The notes beneath the pieces were generated by a model. It saw only the letters and a list, made by a program, of their open reading frames with translations. It had not been told where the DNA came from and made no database searches. A program made the position numbers and the translations under genes. Positions 7,183 through 15,568 of a stretch of DNA of 35,527 bases are shown piece after piece. The stretch is from Myxococcus xanthus (GTDB lineage: Bacteria > Myxococcota > Myxococcia > Myxococcales > Myxococcaceae): NCBI RefSeq assembly GCF_013116825.1, contig NZ_JABFNS010000099.1:1-35527 (forward strand), in the 5' to 3' direction. How positions within the stretch are numbered: the first letter of the stretch is position 1; each line of letters begins with the position of its first letter.

Positions 7183-10100
7183 CGCTCAGGCAGCGTACCC
7201 CGCTGTCCATGCAATGACGCCACTCGACTGGACTTCACGTTCGTCACCTTGCCGGAGCGCTCCAGGACGCCTTCTCCCACCAGGAAGAGCGCGCCATGGA
7301 TGTCCTTCCGGCACCGCTCGTACACGTCCGGAGGCACCACCAGGTTCGCGATGCCCGTCTCGTCCTCCAGGGAGATGAAGCAGATGCCCTTGGCCGTGGG
7401 TGGGCGTTGGCGGCAGATGAGCATGCCTCCCACCGCCACCCTCCGCCCGTGGGCCACCTTCTTCAGTCCCTCCGCCGTCACCGCGCCTTGCTGCTTCAGC
7501 ACCGGGCGCAGCAGCTCCAGCGGGTGCTTCTCCAGTGAGAGCCCCACCGTGTCGTAGTCCGCGCAGACCCGCTCCAGCACATCCATGGCCGGCAGCTCCA
7601 CCGCCGTTCCGTCCATGGCCATGCCGAAGAACAGGTCATCCGAGTCCAGCGGCCCCAGCGCCTGGAGTTCCCACAACGCCTGACGCCGGGAGCCACACAG
7701 CGATGACAGGGCGCCCGCCAGGGCCAACCGCGTCAGCTCGTGCCGGGGCGCCCGCGACCACCGCGCCAGGTCCCCCACGTCACGGAAGCCCTCGCGCCTC
7801 GCCGTCGCCACGCGCCGCCCAGCGGACTCCCCCAGGCCCTTCACCATCCGGAGCCCCAGCCGCAACGCAGCCCCGCCCTCCTCCAGCGTGCAGTCCCAGC
7901 TTGAGTGCCGCACGTCCACCGGCCGCACCTCCACGCCATGCCGCTGCGCGTCCGCCACCAACGTGTGCGGCGCATAGAAGCCCATCGGCTGCGAGTTCAG
8001 CAGCGCCGCCGTGAAGGCCGCCGGGTAGTGGCACTTCAGCCAACTGGACGCATACGCAATCAACGCGAAGCTCGCTGAATGACTCTCCGGGAAGCCGTAG
8101 TGCGCGAAGCCCCGGAAGTTGTCGAACCACTCCTCGGCCTGTTTGCGTGTGTACCCCCGCGACACGCAGCCCTCCACGAAGCGCCCCCGGTATTGCAGCA
8201 GCATGGATTCAGCGCGCTTGTGGCTCAGCACCCGCCGCAGTCCGTCCGCCTCGCCCGCGGTGAAGCCCGCCGCCACCATGGCCAGCTTCATCGCCTGCTC
8301 CTGGAAGAGCGGCACCCCCAGCGTCTTGCCGAGAATCTCCTTCACCGCCTCGCTCGGATACTCCACCTGCTCCTGGCCGTTCCGCCGGCGCAGGAAGGGA
8401 TGCACCATGTTGCCGACGATGGGGCCCGGGCGGATGAGCGCGATCTCCACCACCAGGTCGTAGAACGTCCTCGGCCGAAGCCTGGGCAGCATGTTCATCT
8501 GTGCCCGGCTCTCAATCTGGAACACGCCCACCGTGTCCGCCTCGCACAGCATGTCGTAGACCTTCGGGTCCTCGGCCGGAACCGTCGCCAGGGACAGCTC
8601 CCGCCCGTGGTGCTCGCGAATCAGCGCGAAGCACTTCGACAGCGCCGTCAACATGCCCAGCGCCAGCAGGTCCACCTTCAGCAGCCCCACCGCGTTGATG
8701 TCGTCCTTCTCCCATTGGATGACGGTGCGTCCCGGCATCGCCGCGTTCTCCACCGGCACCAGCTCCGTCAGCGGCTCGCGTGTCATCACGAAGCCCCCCA
8801 CGTGGATGGACAGGTGCCGGGGAAAGCCCTCCAGCTCCATGGCCAGCGCCAGCGTCTTCTGGACCCGGCCGTCCTCCGCGGACAGGCCCGCCTCGCGCAG
8901 CACGTCCGGTGTCACGTCGAAGCCGTTCGACGCGGACACCTTCGACAGCCGGTCCACCTGGTCCAACGACAGGCCCAGCGCCTTGCCCGTCTCACGCAGC
9001 GCCAGCCGGCCCCGGTAGCAGATGACCTCGCACACCATGCCCGCGTGCCGGCGCCCGTGCTTCTCGTAGACGTACTGGAGGACCTCCTCGCGGCGCTCGT
9101 GCTCGAAGTCCACGTCGATGTCTGGCGGCTCCTTGCGCTCCATGCTCAGGAAGCGCTCGAACAACAGGCCCATCCGCACCGGGTCGATGGCGGTGATCTG
9201 CAGCGCGTAGCAGACCGCCGAGTTCGCCGCGCTCCCCCGCCCCTGGCAGAGAATCCCCCGGGCCCTGGCGAAGCGGACGATGTCCCACAGCGCCAGGAAG
9301 TAGCCGGCGAAGTCCAACGCGGCGATGAGCTTCAGCTCGTGTTCAATCTGCTTCACCACCGCCGGGGGCACACCTTCCGGATAGCGGAACCGCAGTCCTT
9401 CGTAGGTCAGCTCGCGCAGGTGCGCGTCCGCGGTGCGACCTTCGGGCAGGCCCTCTTCCGGGAAGCGGTAGTGCAAGTCATCCAATGAGGCGTGGCAGCG
9501 CGAGGCCAGCTCCGCCGCGCGCGCCAGGGCCTCCGGCCGGTCCGCGAACAGGCGCGCCATGTCCCGAGGGGACTTCAGCGTCCGCTCCGCGTTGGGCAAC
9601 AGCCGCGTCCCCGCCCGGTCCACCGACGTCCCGTGGCGGATGGACACCAGCACGTCCTGCAACGCCTGCCGCCGGCGGTGGTGCGTGTGCACGTCGTTGT
9701 GCGCGACCAACGGCACGCCGAGCTCCAGCGCCAGCCGCTCCGCCCGCGCCTCGCGCTCCGCGTCTCCCGCGGACAGGGTCCGGCAGATGCCGACGTGGAA
9801 GCGCTCCGGGAAGGCCTCCGCCAGCGAGACGACCTGCTCGAAGGGCGCGGGCGCGGGAAGGAGCGCGAGCAGCCCCGCGGACCGGTCCGCCACCGCGCGC
9901 CACGGCAGCCCGGCCTCGCCCTTGGGGTGGGTCATCCGGCTCTGGGACACCAGGGCGCACAGGTTCGAGTACCCCGTCCCATCCGCCGCGTACACCACCA
10001 CCGGTGGGCCGTCCTCCAGCGTCAGCTCGGCGCCCAGGATGAGCCGCACCCCGTGCTCCTTCGCGGCCAGGTGTGCCTTCACCACGCCGTACAAGCCATC

Positions 10101-10223
10101 CGCGTCCGTCAGCGCGAGCGCCCCCAGCCCGAGCCTCGCGGCCGTGGCCACCAGCTCTTCCGGATGCGAGGCCCCGCGAAGGAACGAGAAGTTGGAGCGG
10201 CAGACCAGCTCGGCGTAGTCCAC
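7179..10223 (-). CDS. dnaE2: Error-prone DNA polymerase DnaE2 (ImuC)
   Basis: 1014 aa, normal for DnaE2 and shorter than replicative DnaE1. An N-terminal PHP domain (1-~210) is followed by the C-family polymerase core. The catalytic PDIDVDF motif at 367-373 contains the metal-binding Asp368 and Asp370. A helix-hairpin-helix region (around 'LGLRMVKGLGESAGRRV') and a C-terminal OB-like segment ('AVGGMLICRQRPPTAKGICFISLEDETG') complete the order. The usual PHP metal motif HxH is V7-C8-R9 here, so PHP exonuclease activity is unlikely. The enzyme performs mutagenic translesion synthesis, normally with ImuA and ImuB, whose genes are at 16696-19088 on the same strand. The start is GTG at 10223. A LexA-like box ends 16 bp upstream, and DUF4336 is coupled downstream. 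Confidence 0.96.
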   Translation of the reverse strand: MDYAELVCRSNFSFLRGASHPEELVATAARLGLGALALTDADGLYGVVKAHLAAKEHGVRLILGAELTLEDGPPVVVYAADGTGYSNLCALVSQSRMTHPKGEAGLPWRAVADRSAGLLALLPAPAPFEQVVSLAEAFPERFHVGICRTLSAGDAEREARAERLALELGVPLVAHNDVHTHHRRRQALQDVLVSIRHGTSVDRAGTRLLPNAERTLKSPRDMARLFADRPEALARAAELASRCHASLDDLHYRFPEEGLPEGRTADAHLRELTYEGLRFRYPEGVPPAVVKQIEHELKLIAALDFAGYFLALWDIVRFARARGILCQGRGSAANSAVCYALQITAIDPVRMGLLFERFLSMERKEPPDIDVDFEHERREEVLQYVYEKHGRRHAGMVCEVICYRGRLALRETGKALGLSLDQVDRLSKVSASNGFDVTPDVLREAGLSAEDGRVQKTLALAMELEGFPRHLSIHVGGFVMTREPLTELVPVENAAMPGRTVIQWEKDDINAVGLLKVDLLALGMLTALSKCFALIREHHGRELSLATVPAEDPKVYDMLCEADTVGVFQIESRAQMNMLPRLRPRTFYDLVVEIALIRPGPIVGNMVHPFLRRRNGQEQVEYPSEAVKEILGKTLGVPLFQEQAMKLAMVAAGFTAGEADGLRRVLSHKRAESMLLQYRGRFVEGCVSRGYTRKQAEEWFDNFRGFAHYGFPESHSASFALIAYASSWLKCHYPAAFTAALLNSQPMGFYAPHTLVADAQRHGVEVRPVDVRHSSWDCTLEEGGAALRLGLRMVKGLGESAGRRVATARREGFRDVGDLARWSRAPRHELTRLALAGALSSLCGSRRQALWELQALGPLDSDDLFFGMAMDGTAVELPAMDVLERVCADYDTVGLSLEKHPLELLRPVLKQQGAVTAEGLKKVAHGRRVAVGGMLICRQRPPTAKGICFISLEDETGIANLVVPPDVYERCRKDIHGALFLVGEGVLERSGKVTNVKSSRVASLHGQRGTLPER

Positions 10224-10564
10224 GCCCGGATCTAGATACCGAACAGGCGTTCAGGCGATAGATTGGATCTTCGCGGTGCGGGCAAGCGACTTCATGGGTT
10301 GACGCGGATGAGGGCGATCCGTGCGGGGGGCGACCTCCACCGGGCCCCCAACCAGGCCTGGCGAACTCATCAGGCGCTGCCTCCGTCTCGTGACGAGAGT
10401 CGTGAATGTCGCATCCGCGCAGCAAGTCCTGCGCACCCGCGAGGCCGGGCAAACCGCGGGGAGTTAAGCGACCTGCGCTCCACCCAAAAGCCTGAGATGT
10501 GATGTTTGAAGCTCGAACCGCCGCCGTTTGACAGGATGCCGATCCGACTGACAAACATGTCTTC
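10224..10564. other. 341-bp divergent intergenic region, dnaE2 / nfeD
   Basis: This gap holds the control regions of two divergent units. Next to dnaE2 is a LexA-like box (10239-10255). On the other side TTGACA (10528-10533) is a good -35 match about 30 bp before the nfeD ATG; a 17-bp spacer would put a poor -10 (ACAAAC) at 10551-10556, leaving almost no leader. I see no ribosome site before the nfeD ATG, so a leaderless or very short-leader transcript is possible. No convincing gene is present in the remainder. Confidence 0.5.
10239..10255 (-). promoter_or_regulatory. Candidate LexA (SOS) box of dnaE2
   Basis: CCGAACAGGCGTTCAGG, an imperfect dyad with half-sites GAAC and GTTC. As I remember it, the Myxococcus xanthus LexA consensus is CTRHAMRYBYGTTCAGS; this site matches 15 of 17 positions, mismatching at 2 and 8. 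It lies just upstream of the dnaE2 GTG start, where it would overlap the promoter or early leader and block transcription. This is inference from motif similarity. Confidence 0.6.
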
Positions 10565-11047
10565 ATGGACCTCACTCCCACCGCGTGGCAGCTCTGGCTG
10601 ATCGCGGCGCTCCTTCTGGGCTCGCTGGAGCTCCAGCTCACCAGCTTCATGGTCCTCTGGCTCGCCGTGGGGGCGTTGGCATCCTCGGTCGGAGCGGCCC
10701 TGGGCCTGGGGCTCAACGGCCAGCTCTACCTGTTCACCGCCGTCTCCGTCGGCCTGTTCGCGGCCTCCCGCACCCTCTTCAAAAGCGTTTTCATGCGCGA
10801 CGCTGCGCATTTGAAGACAGGTATCGAGGCCATGCTCGGCCAGGAGGCGGTGGTGGTGGAGTCCCTGGGCGACCCGCGCGGGGGCACGGTGCGCATCAAT
10901 GGCGAGCTGTGGACGGCGCGCTCCCTGTCGGGCCCGGTGCCCGAGGGCGAACTCGTCACGGTGGAGCAGGTGGAAGGTCTCAAACTCTGGGTGCGCCGAC
11001 CGACGGCGTCGTTGCCGGTTCCCTCGGGGGACCCGAGGAAGGAGTAG
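10565..11047 (+). CDS. NfeD-like membrane protein
   Basis: 160 aa. Two to three hydrophobic helices (about 8-28, 31-50 and 53-70) precede a soluble beta-rich OB-like domain with 'ALGQEAVVVESLGDPRGGTVRINGELWTARS' features (spread over ~88-120) typical of NfeD. This is the short form lacking the ClpP-like protease domain. NfeD proteins are encoded next to SPFH proteins and work with them in membrane microdomains; here the SPFH gene starts 5 bp after the stop. The ATG at 10565 has no obvious ribosome site. No signal of unusual composition. Confidence 0.87.
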   Translation: MDLTPTAWQLWLIAALLLGSLELQLTSFMVLWLAVGALASSVGAALGLGLNGQLYLFTAVSVGLFAASRTLFKSVFMRDAAHLKTGIEAMLGQEAVVVESLGDPRGGTVRINGELWTARSLSGPVPEGELVTVEQVEGLKLWVRRPTASLPVPSGDPRKE

Positions 11048-11052
11048 GCGGG

Positions 11053-12153
11053 ATGGAAATCGTGACGATTTTCGGCGTCTTCGCGGTCATCCTGGTGGGC
11101 GTCGCCGCCACCGGCATCCGCATCGTTCCACAGGCCAAGGTCATGGTCGTGGAGCGGCTGGGCAAGTTCTACAAGACGGCCAGCAGCGGCCTCAATTACC
11201 TCATCCCCTTCGTGGATGCCCCCCGCGCCATCGAGATGCGCACGGGCAACCGCTTCATGCGCAGCAACCTCGTGGACCTGCGCGAGCAGGTCATGGGCTT
11301 CGACACCGTCCAGGTCATCACCCACGACAACGTCAACATGGAGGTCGGCTCGGTCATCTACTACCAGATCGTCGAGCCCGCGAAGGCGCTCTACCAGGTG
11401 GAGAACCTTGCGCTCGCCATCGAGCAGCTCACGATGACGAACCTGCGCAACATCATGGGCGGGCTGACGCTGGACCAGACGCTCACCAGCCGCGAGACGG
11501 TCAACACCAAGCTGCGCATCGTGCTGGACGAGGCCACCGAGAAGTGGGGCGTCAAGGTGACGCGCGTGGAGCTGCGCGAAATCGAGCCGCCCCAGGCCAT
11601 CAAGGCCGCCATGGCCAAGCAGATGACCGCCGAGCGTGAGCGCCGCGCCGAGGTCACCAAGGCCGAGGGCGACAAGGCCGCCGCCATCCTCCAGGCCGAG
11701 GGCGAGAAGATCTCCCGCATCCTCCGCGCCGAGGCCGAACGCGACGCCGAGATTGCCCGCGCCGAAGGCCACAAGCGCGCCACCATGCTGCAGGCGGAAG
11801 GCAAGGCCGAGGCCACCCGGCTCGTCTTCGAGGCCATCCACAACGGCCGCGCCACTCCCGAGGTGCTCGCGCTGCGCTACATGGAGACCCTCCAGGAGCT
11901 GGGCAAGGGCGACAACAAGATTTTCGTCCCCTACGAGGCCACCGCCACGCTGGGCGCCGTCGCCACCCTCAAGGAGGTCTTCGCTCAGACGGGGGAGGCC
12001 GCCAAGCCGGCGCCGGCCCGCTCCGCCGCGAGCCTGAGCGCCCAGGCCATTCCCCGGAACACGGTGGTCCCCGAGCACGCCACCCTCCCCGGCGGCACGC
12101 CCGCCGTCGCCGCTCGGCGCCCGCGGCCCGCCCTGGACACGCAGGAAGACTGA
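11053..12153 (+). CDS. SPFH (stomatin/flotillin-like) membrane protein
   Basis: 366 aa from ATG 11053, preceded by AAGGAG eight bases upstream and overlapping nothing; an in-frame longer reading from inside nfeD is rejected because of this start. An N-terminal transmembrane segment (about 3-22) anchors an SPFH domain ('IRIVPQAKVMVVERLGKFYK' opening, about 20-200). It is followed by a charged Ala/Glu-rich coiled coil with repeated (A)EGDKAA/AEGEKI/AEGHKR units at about 200-260, typical of stomatin/QmcA proteins. The tail from ~310 is Ala/Pro-rich and probably disordered. The family forms oligomeric rings that scaffold membrane domains and proteases; it is co-operonic with nfeD. Confidence 0.93.
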   Translation: MEIVTIFGVFAVILVGVAATGIRIVPQAKVMVVERLGKFYKTASSGLNYLIPFVDAPRAIEMRTGNRFMRSNLVDLREQVMGFDTVQVITHDNVNMEVGSVIYYQIVEPAKALYQVENLALAIEQLTMTNLRNIMGGLTLDQTLTSRETVNTKLRIVLDEATEKWGVKVTRVELREIEPPQAIKAAMAKQMTAERERRAEVTKAEGDKAAAILQAEGEKISRILRAEAERDAEIARAEGHKRATMLQAEGKAEATRLVFEAIHNGRATPEVLALRYMETLQELGKGDNKIFVPYEATATLGAVATLKEVFAQTGEAAKPAPARSAASLSAQAIPRNTVVPEHATLPGGTPAVAARRPRPALDTQED

Positions 12154-12268
12154 CCAGGCGTAGGCAGCCCCGCGGGAGGAAGGCGCCTCTGCGCCACCAG
12201 GGGCCGAGCAGACGGCGCGCCCCCTGCCCACCGCCGCACGCGCCGTCGCTTCGCGGGAACCTTCCATG

Positions 12269-12294
12269 TGTCCGGATGTCAGAGCCTCCGGACA
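12269..12294 (+). repeat. Perfect 8-bp inverted repeat before small membrane-protein gene
   Basis: TGTCCGGA (12269-12276) and TCCGGACA (12287-12294) form a perfect dyad with a 10-nt loop. It sits just before the ribosome site (GGAGGGG, 12304-12310) of the gene at 12314. It may be an operator, a leader hairpin or the SPFH-gene terminator; there is no T-run. Confidence 0.4.
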
Positions 12295-12313
12295 ACACCC
12301 ACTGGAGGGGAGC

Positions 12314-12688
12314 ATGCAGAACATCTTCATCGCAGGAGGCTGGGGGATGTACCCCACGTTGCTCGCGGGGCTCGCGCTCATCGCCACCTGCGTCCAGTAC
12401 GCGCGCCGGCCCGCGCCGCGCTACGTGCCGCTGATGCTGTCGCTTGGACTCTGCACCTTGATTGCCGGCACGCTCGGATTCGCCACCGGCATCCTCTCCC
12501 TCCTGCAGGCCTATAGCGGCCCGCTGTGGGACCAGGGCCCGCGCGTGCTCTTCATCGGCACCTTCGAGGCGCTGCACAACGTGGCGCTCGCCTTGCTGCT
12601 TGCCATGCTGGGCGCCCTGCTGGCCTCCATCGGCGCGTGGCGGCTCTCCCGCCGGATGGGGAACTTCGCAACGCCCGCGGCAGGTTGA
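12314..12688 (+). CDS. Small three-helix membrane protein, distantly MotA/TolQ/ExbB-like
   Basis: 124 aa from the ATG at 12314, which follows a strong GGAGGGG. Three hydrophobic stretches are visible at about 12-28, 38-62 and 83-110. The opening 'GGWGMYPTLLAGLALIA' and the last helix 'FEALHNVALALLLAMLGALLAS' resemble the first and last membrane helices of MotA/TolQ/ExbB proton-channel proteins, but the protein is much shorter and has no partner ExbD/TolR gene nearby. Treat the relationship as tentative; the function is unknown. A hairpin follows 34 bp after the stop. Confidence 0.7.
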   Translation: MQNIFIAGGWGMYPTLLAGLALIATCVQYARRPAPRYVPLMLSLGLCTLIAGTLGFATGILSLLQAYSGPLWDQGPRVLFIGTFEALHNVALALLLAMLGALLASIGAWRLSRRMGNFATPAAG

Positions 12689-12722
12689 TGCGCGACAGTC
12701 AGACACACTCCCGGAGCAGCGC

Positions 12723-12746
12723 CCCCTGCCTCCATGAAGGCGGGGG
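12723..12746 (+). terminator. Hairpin after small membrane-protein gene
   Basis: CCCCTGCCT (12723-12731) pairs with AGGCGGGGG (12738-12746): nine pairs including one G-U, around a 6-nt CCATGA loop, 34 bp beyond the stop at 12688. Only two Ts follow, so it may act as a weak or factor-aided terminator before the ABC-F gene. Confidence 0.5.
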
Positions 12747-12927
12747 TTGCATTCCGGCGCGTGTCTGGACATAGATTGCAGCCATCCCCAGGAGGGATTG
12801 ACGCCCCCTCCCAACGAGAGGTCAGACGCACCCTTGAGGACGCTTCGCTGAATTCCCAGGTCCGTTGACGTTCCCGCGCTGAGCCGCCTTCGGGCTGGCT
12901 TGCGCCCTGGATTCAGGAGTTTCCTCT

Positions 12928-14430
12928 ATGTCTTCCGTGCGCGCGCACCGCGTTTCGTTCGCCTTTTCCGACGCCGTTCCTGTCCTCTCTGAAGTCGACT
13001 TCCACCTGTCCGCTGGCTGGACGGGGCTCGTGGGCGCCAATGGCGCCGGCAAGTCCACCCTGCTCCGGCTGTTGGCGGGAGAGCTGACGCCCACCGAGGG
13101 ACACCTTCAGTTCGAACCCTCCGCCCCCACCCTCCGCCTCTGCCGGCAGGAGGTGGAGGCGCTGACGCCCAACATCTCCGCCTTCGCGGAGTCGTGGGAC
13201 TCCGTCGCGCGGCGGCTGCACGGCCAACTGGGCCTGGACGTCACCGCGCTGGAGCGCTGGCCCACGCTGTCCCCGGGCGAGCGCAAGCGGTGGCAGGTGG
13301 GCGCCGCCCTGGCCGCGGAGCCCCATTTGCTGCTCTTGGACGAGCCCACCAACCACCTGGATGCGGAGGCCCGCACATGGCTGGTCTCCGCGCTGCGCCG
13401 CTTCCGGGGCCTGGGCATCGTGGTGTCACACGACCGTGACCTGCTGGAGTCCCTCACCACCTCCACGCTGCGCGTCCACCACGGCAGCGCGCGGCTGTGG
13501 CCCGGCGCATACACCGCCGCGCGGGCGCACTGGGAAGCCGAGCGTGAGGCTGAAATCGCCACCCACCAGCAAGCCCGCGCCGAACAACGCCGTGCGGCGC
13601 ATCTGCTGGACCAGGCCCGGCGCGAACAACAGTCCGCGGACGCCGCACGGCACACCCGCAAGCGACTGAAGAACAAATACGACAACGACGCCCGCTCCAT
13701 GGGCGCCAAGGTCGTTGCCGGCTGGGCGGAAGCTGGGGCCGGACGGCGCGTGGGCAATGCACGGCGCGAGCTGGAGCGCGTCAGTGAGGCCGTGGGCGAG
13801 TTCACCGCGGACAAGACGATGGGCCGCTCCGTCTTCCTGGACTACGTGCGCGCGCCGAACCCGTGGCTCTTCACGCTGGACGTGCCCGGCCTCCGCGCCG
13901 GTGACGTGGAGCTGCTGGGCCCCGTGAGTCTCTCCGTGAGCCGCGAAGCACGCGTGCGCATCGAAGGGCCCAACGGCGCCGGCAAGAGCACCCTGGTGCG
14001 CGCACTGCTGGAGAACGCGCGCATTCCGCTGGAGCGCGTGCTCTACCTGCCCCAGGACGTCAGCGCGGACGAGGCCCGGGCCACGCTGGACGCGGTGCGC
14101 GCACTGCCGCCCGAGGAACGCGGACGCGTGCTGTCACTCGTCGCGGCGCTCGGCGTGGACCCGGAGCGGCTGCTCGCCTCCGAGCAGCCCTCCCCCGGCG
14201 AGGTGCGCAAGCTCCTCATCGCCCGGGGACTGGGACAACACGCCTGGGCCCTGGTGCTGGACGAGCCCACCAACCACCTGGACCTGCCGTCCATCGAACG
14301 GCTGGAGGCGGCGCTGCGCGAGTACCCCGGCGCGCTGATGCTCGTCACGCATGACACGTCCTTCGCCCAGGCCTGCACCTCCGAGGTGTGGCGCGTGGAG
14401 CATGGCCAGGTGACGGTGACGTCCGGGTAG
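12928..14430 (+). CDS. ABC-F family ATPase
   Basis: 500 aa with two ABC ATPase domains in one chain and no membrane segment, the ABC-F plan. Domain 1: Walker A GANGAGKST 36-44, signature LSPGER 114-119, Walker B with DEPTNHLD 138-145. A charged linker (about 195-300, with a basic RKRLKNKYDND segment) follows. Domain 2: GPNGAGKST 347-355, signature-like PSPGEV, and a second DEPTNHLD. ABC-F proteins bind the ribosomal E site; members act in translation stress or protect against ribosome-targeting antibiotics. This chain is shorter than EttA/Uup, and a resistance role is possible but not shown. ATG 12928 has AGGAG about 9 bases upstream. It is monocistronic by position. Confidence 0.92.
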   Translation: MSSVRAHRVSFAFSDAVPVLSEVDFHLSAGWTGLVGANGAGKSTLLRLLAGELTPTEGHLQFEPSAPTLRLCRQEVEALTPNISAFAESWDSVARRLHGQLGLDVTALERWPTLSPGERKRWQVGAALAAEPHLLLLDEPTNHLDAEARTWLVSALRRFRGLGIVVSHDRDLLESLTTSTLRVHHGSARLWPGAYTAARAHWEAEREAEIATHQQARAEQRRAAHLLDQARREQQSADAARHTRKRLKNKYDNDARSMGAKVVAGWAEAGAGRRVGNARRELERVSEAVGEFTADKTMGRSVFLDYVRAPNPWLFTLDVPGLRAGDVELLGPVSLSVSREARVRIEGPNGAGKSTLVRALLENARIPLERVLYLPQDVSADEARATLDAVRALPPEERGRVLSLVAALGVDPERLLASEQPSPGEVRKLLIARGLGQHAWALVLDEPTNHLDLPSIERLEAALREYPGALMLVTHDTSFAQACTSEVWRVEHGQVTVTSG

Positions 14431-14493
14431 CCGGCACAGAGGCCCCACCTCGAGGCACGTTGAAGACGCCCAGCCACGTCTCGTCGTTCTGCC

Positions 14494-15468
14494 TCAGGTG
14501 CCCGACTGTCCCTGGAACCACGCCACCAGTCGTGTCAGCCCCTCCTCCACGGAGACGCGCGGCCGGAATCCCGTCTCCCGCTCCAGCGCGGAGGGGTCCG
14601 CCCAGGTCGCGTCCATCTCCCCTGGCTGCGCGGGCGTGGACTTCACCCGCGCCCGGGCGCCCAGGAGCCGCTCCAGGACAGAGAGGAAGGCCCGCACCGA
14701 AACAGGCTCGCCCCGGCCCACGTTGAGGACGCGATGGCGAGGTGCCTCTGGGGGCGGCCGGTCCAGCACGCGCACCACGGCCTCCGCCACGTCCTCCACG
14801 TAGGTGAAGTCGCGCTGCATCCGGCCGTCGCCATGCAGGGCCAGCTCGGCGCCGTCACGCAGGGCCTGGAGAAAGCGCAGGGGGGCCATGTCGGGTCGTC
14901 CCCAGGGGCCGTACACCGTGAAGAAGCGCAGGCCACTGGTGGGGAGCCCGTGCAGATGGCTGTACGCGTGCGCCAGCAGCTCATCGGCGCGCTTCGTGGC
15001 CGCGTAGACGCTGAGCGGGTGGTCCGCCGCGGCGCCCTCCTGGAACGGCGGCACCGAGCCCGCGCCATACACGGAGCTGGAGGACGCGTAGACCAGGTGC
15101 CGCACCCGGGCCGCGCTGGCCTGCTCCAGCACCTGGAGGAACCCCGACACGTTGGCGTCCACGTATGCCTGCGCGGTGCCTGCCGGCGCCCGCACGCCCA
15201 CACGCGCGGCCAGGTGCACCACGGCCTCGGGGCGCGTCTCCTCGAAGAGCGCTCGCAGCGAGGCGCTGTCGGTAACGTCCACGGGACGGAAGGTGAAGCC
15301 CGTCGCCCCCGGCAGCGTGCCGAGCCGCGTCAGCCGGGCCTGCTTCAACGCCACGTCCCCGGACGGGTCCAGGTTGTCCACGCCGATGATGGCATCACCG
15401 CGCGCCAGCAGCCGCGCGCTGACGTGGTGGGCAATGAAGCCCGCAGCTCCCGTGACGAGTACCCGCAT
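14494..15468 (-). CDS. NAD-dependent epimerase, UDP-glucuronate 4-epimerase-like
   Basis: 324 aa, an extended short-chain dehydrogenase. The Rossmann turn TGAAGFIA (6-13) binds NAD; the usual third Gly is Ala13. 'VDNLDPSGDVALKQARL' (30-46) resembles the UDP-glucuronate 4-epimerase loop (DNLNDYYDVALK). The active site shows the Ser run at 130-132 and Tyr155-x3-Lys159 (YAATK). 'RFFTVYGPWGRPDMA' and 'RDFTYVEDVAEAVV' are also family hallmarks. It would interconvert UDP-glucuronate and UDP-galacturonate, or a related nucleotide sugar, for surface polysaccharide. ATG 15468 has GGAGG 7 bases upstream; the longer frame running upstream is rejected. It is divergent from the FHA gene and convergent with the ABC-F gene. 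Confidence 0.88.
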   Translation of the reverse strand: MRVLVTGAAGFIAHHVSARLLARGDAIIGVDNLDPSGDVALKQARLTRLGTLPGATGFTFRPVDVTDSASLRALFEETRPEAVVHLAARVGVRAPAGTAQAYVDANVSGFLQVLEQASAARVRHLVYASSSSVYGAGSVPPFQEGAAADHPLSVYAATKRADELLAHAYSHLHGLPTSGLRFFTVYGPWGRPDMAPLRFLQALRDGAELALHGDGRMQRDFTYVEDVAEAVVRVLDRPPPEAPRHRVLNVGRGEPVSVRAFLSVLERLLGARARVKSTPAQPGEMDATWADPSALERETGFRPRVSVEEGLTRLVAWFQGQSGT

Positions 15469-15568
15469 CCACCTCCACGCTCCCACGCCAGCCCCCAACA
15501 CGCCACGGCGGAAGACGTGGACGCGGCGCTTCCCGTCCCCGCCACTTGCACGTAGGGTGGAGTCCCTC

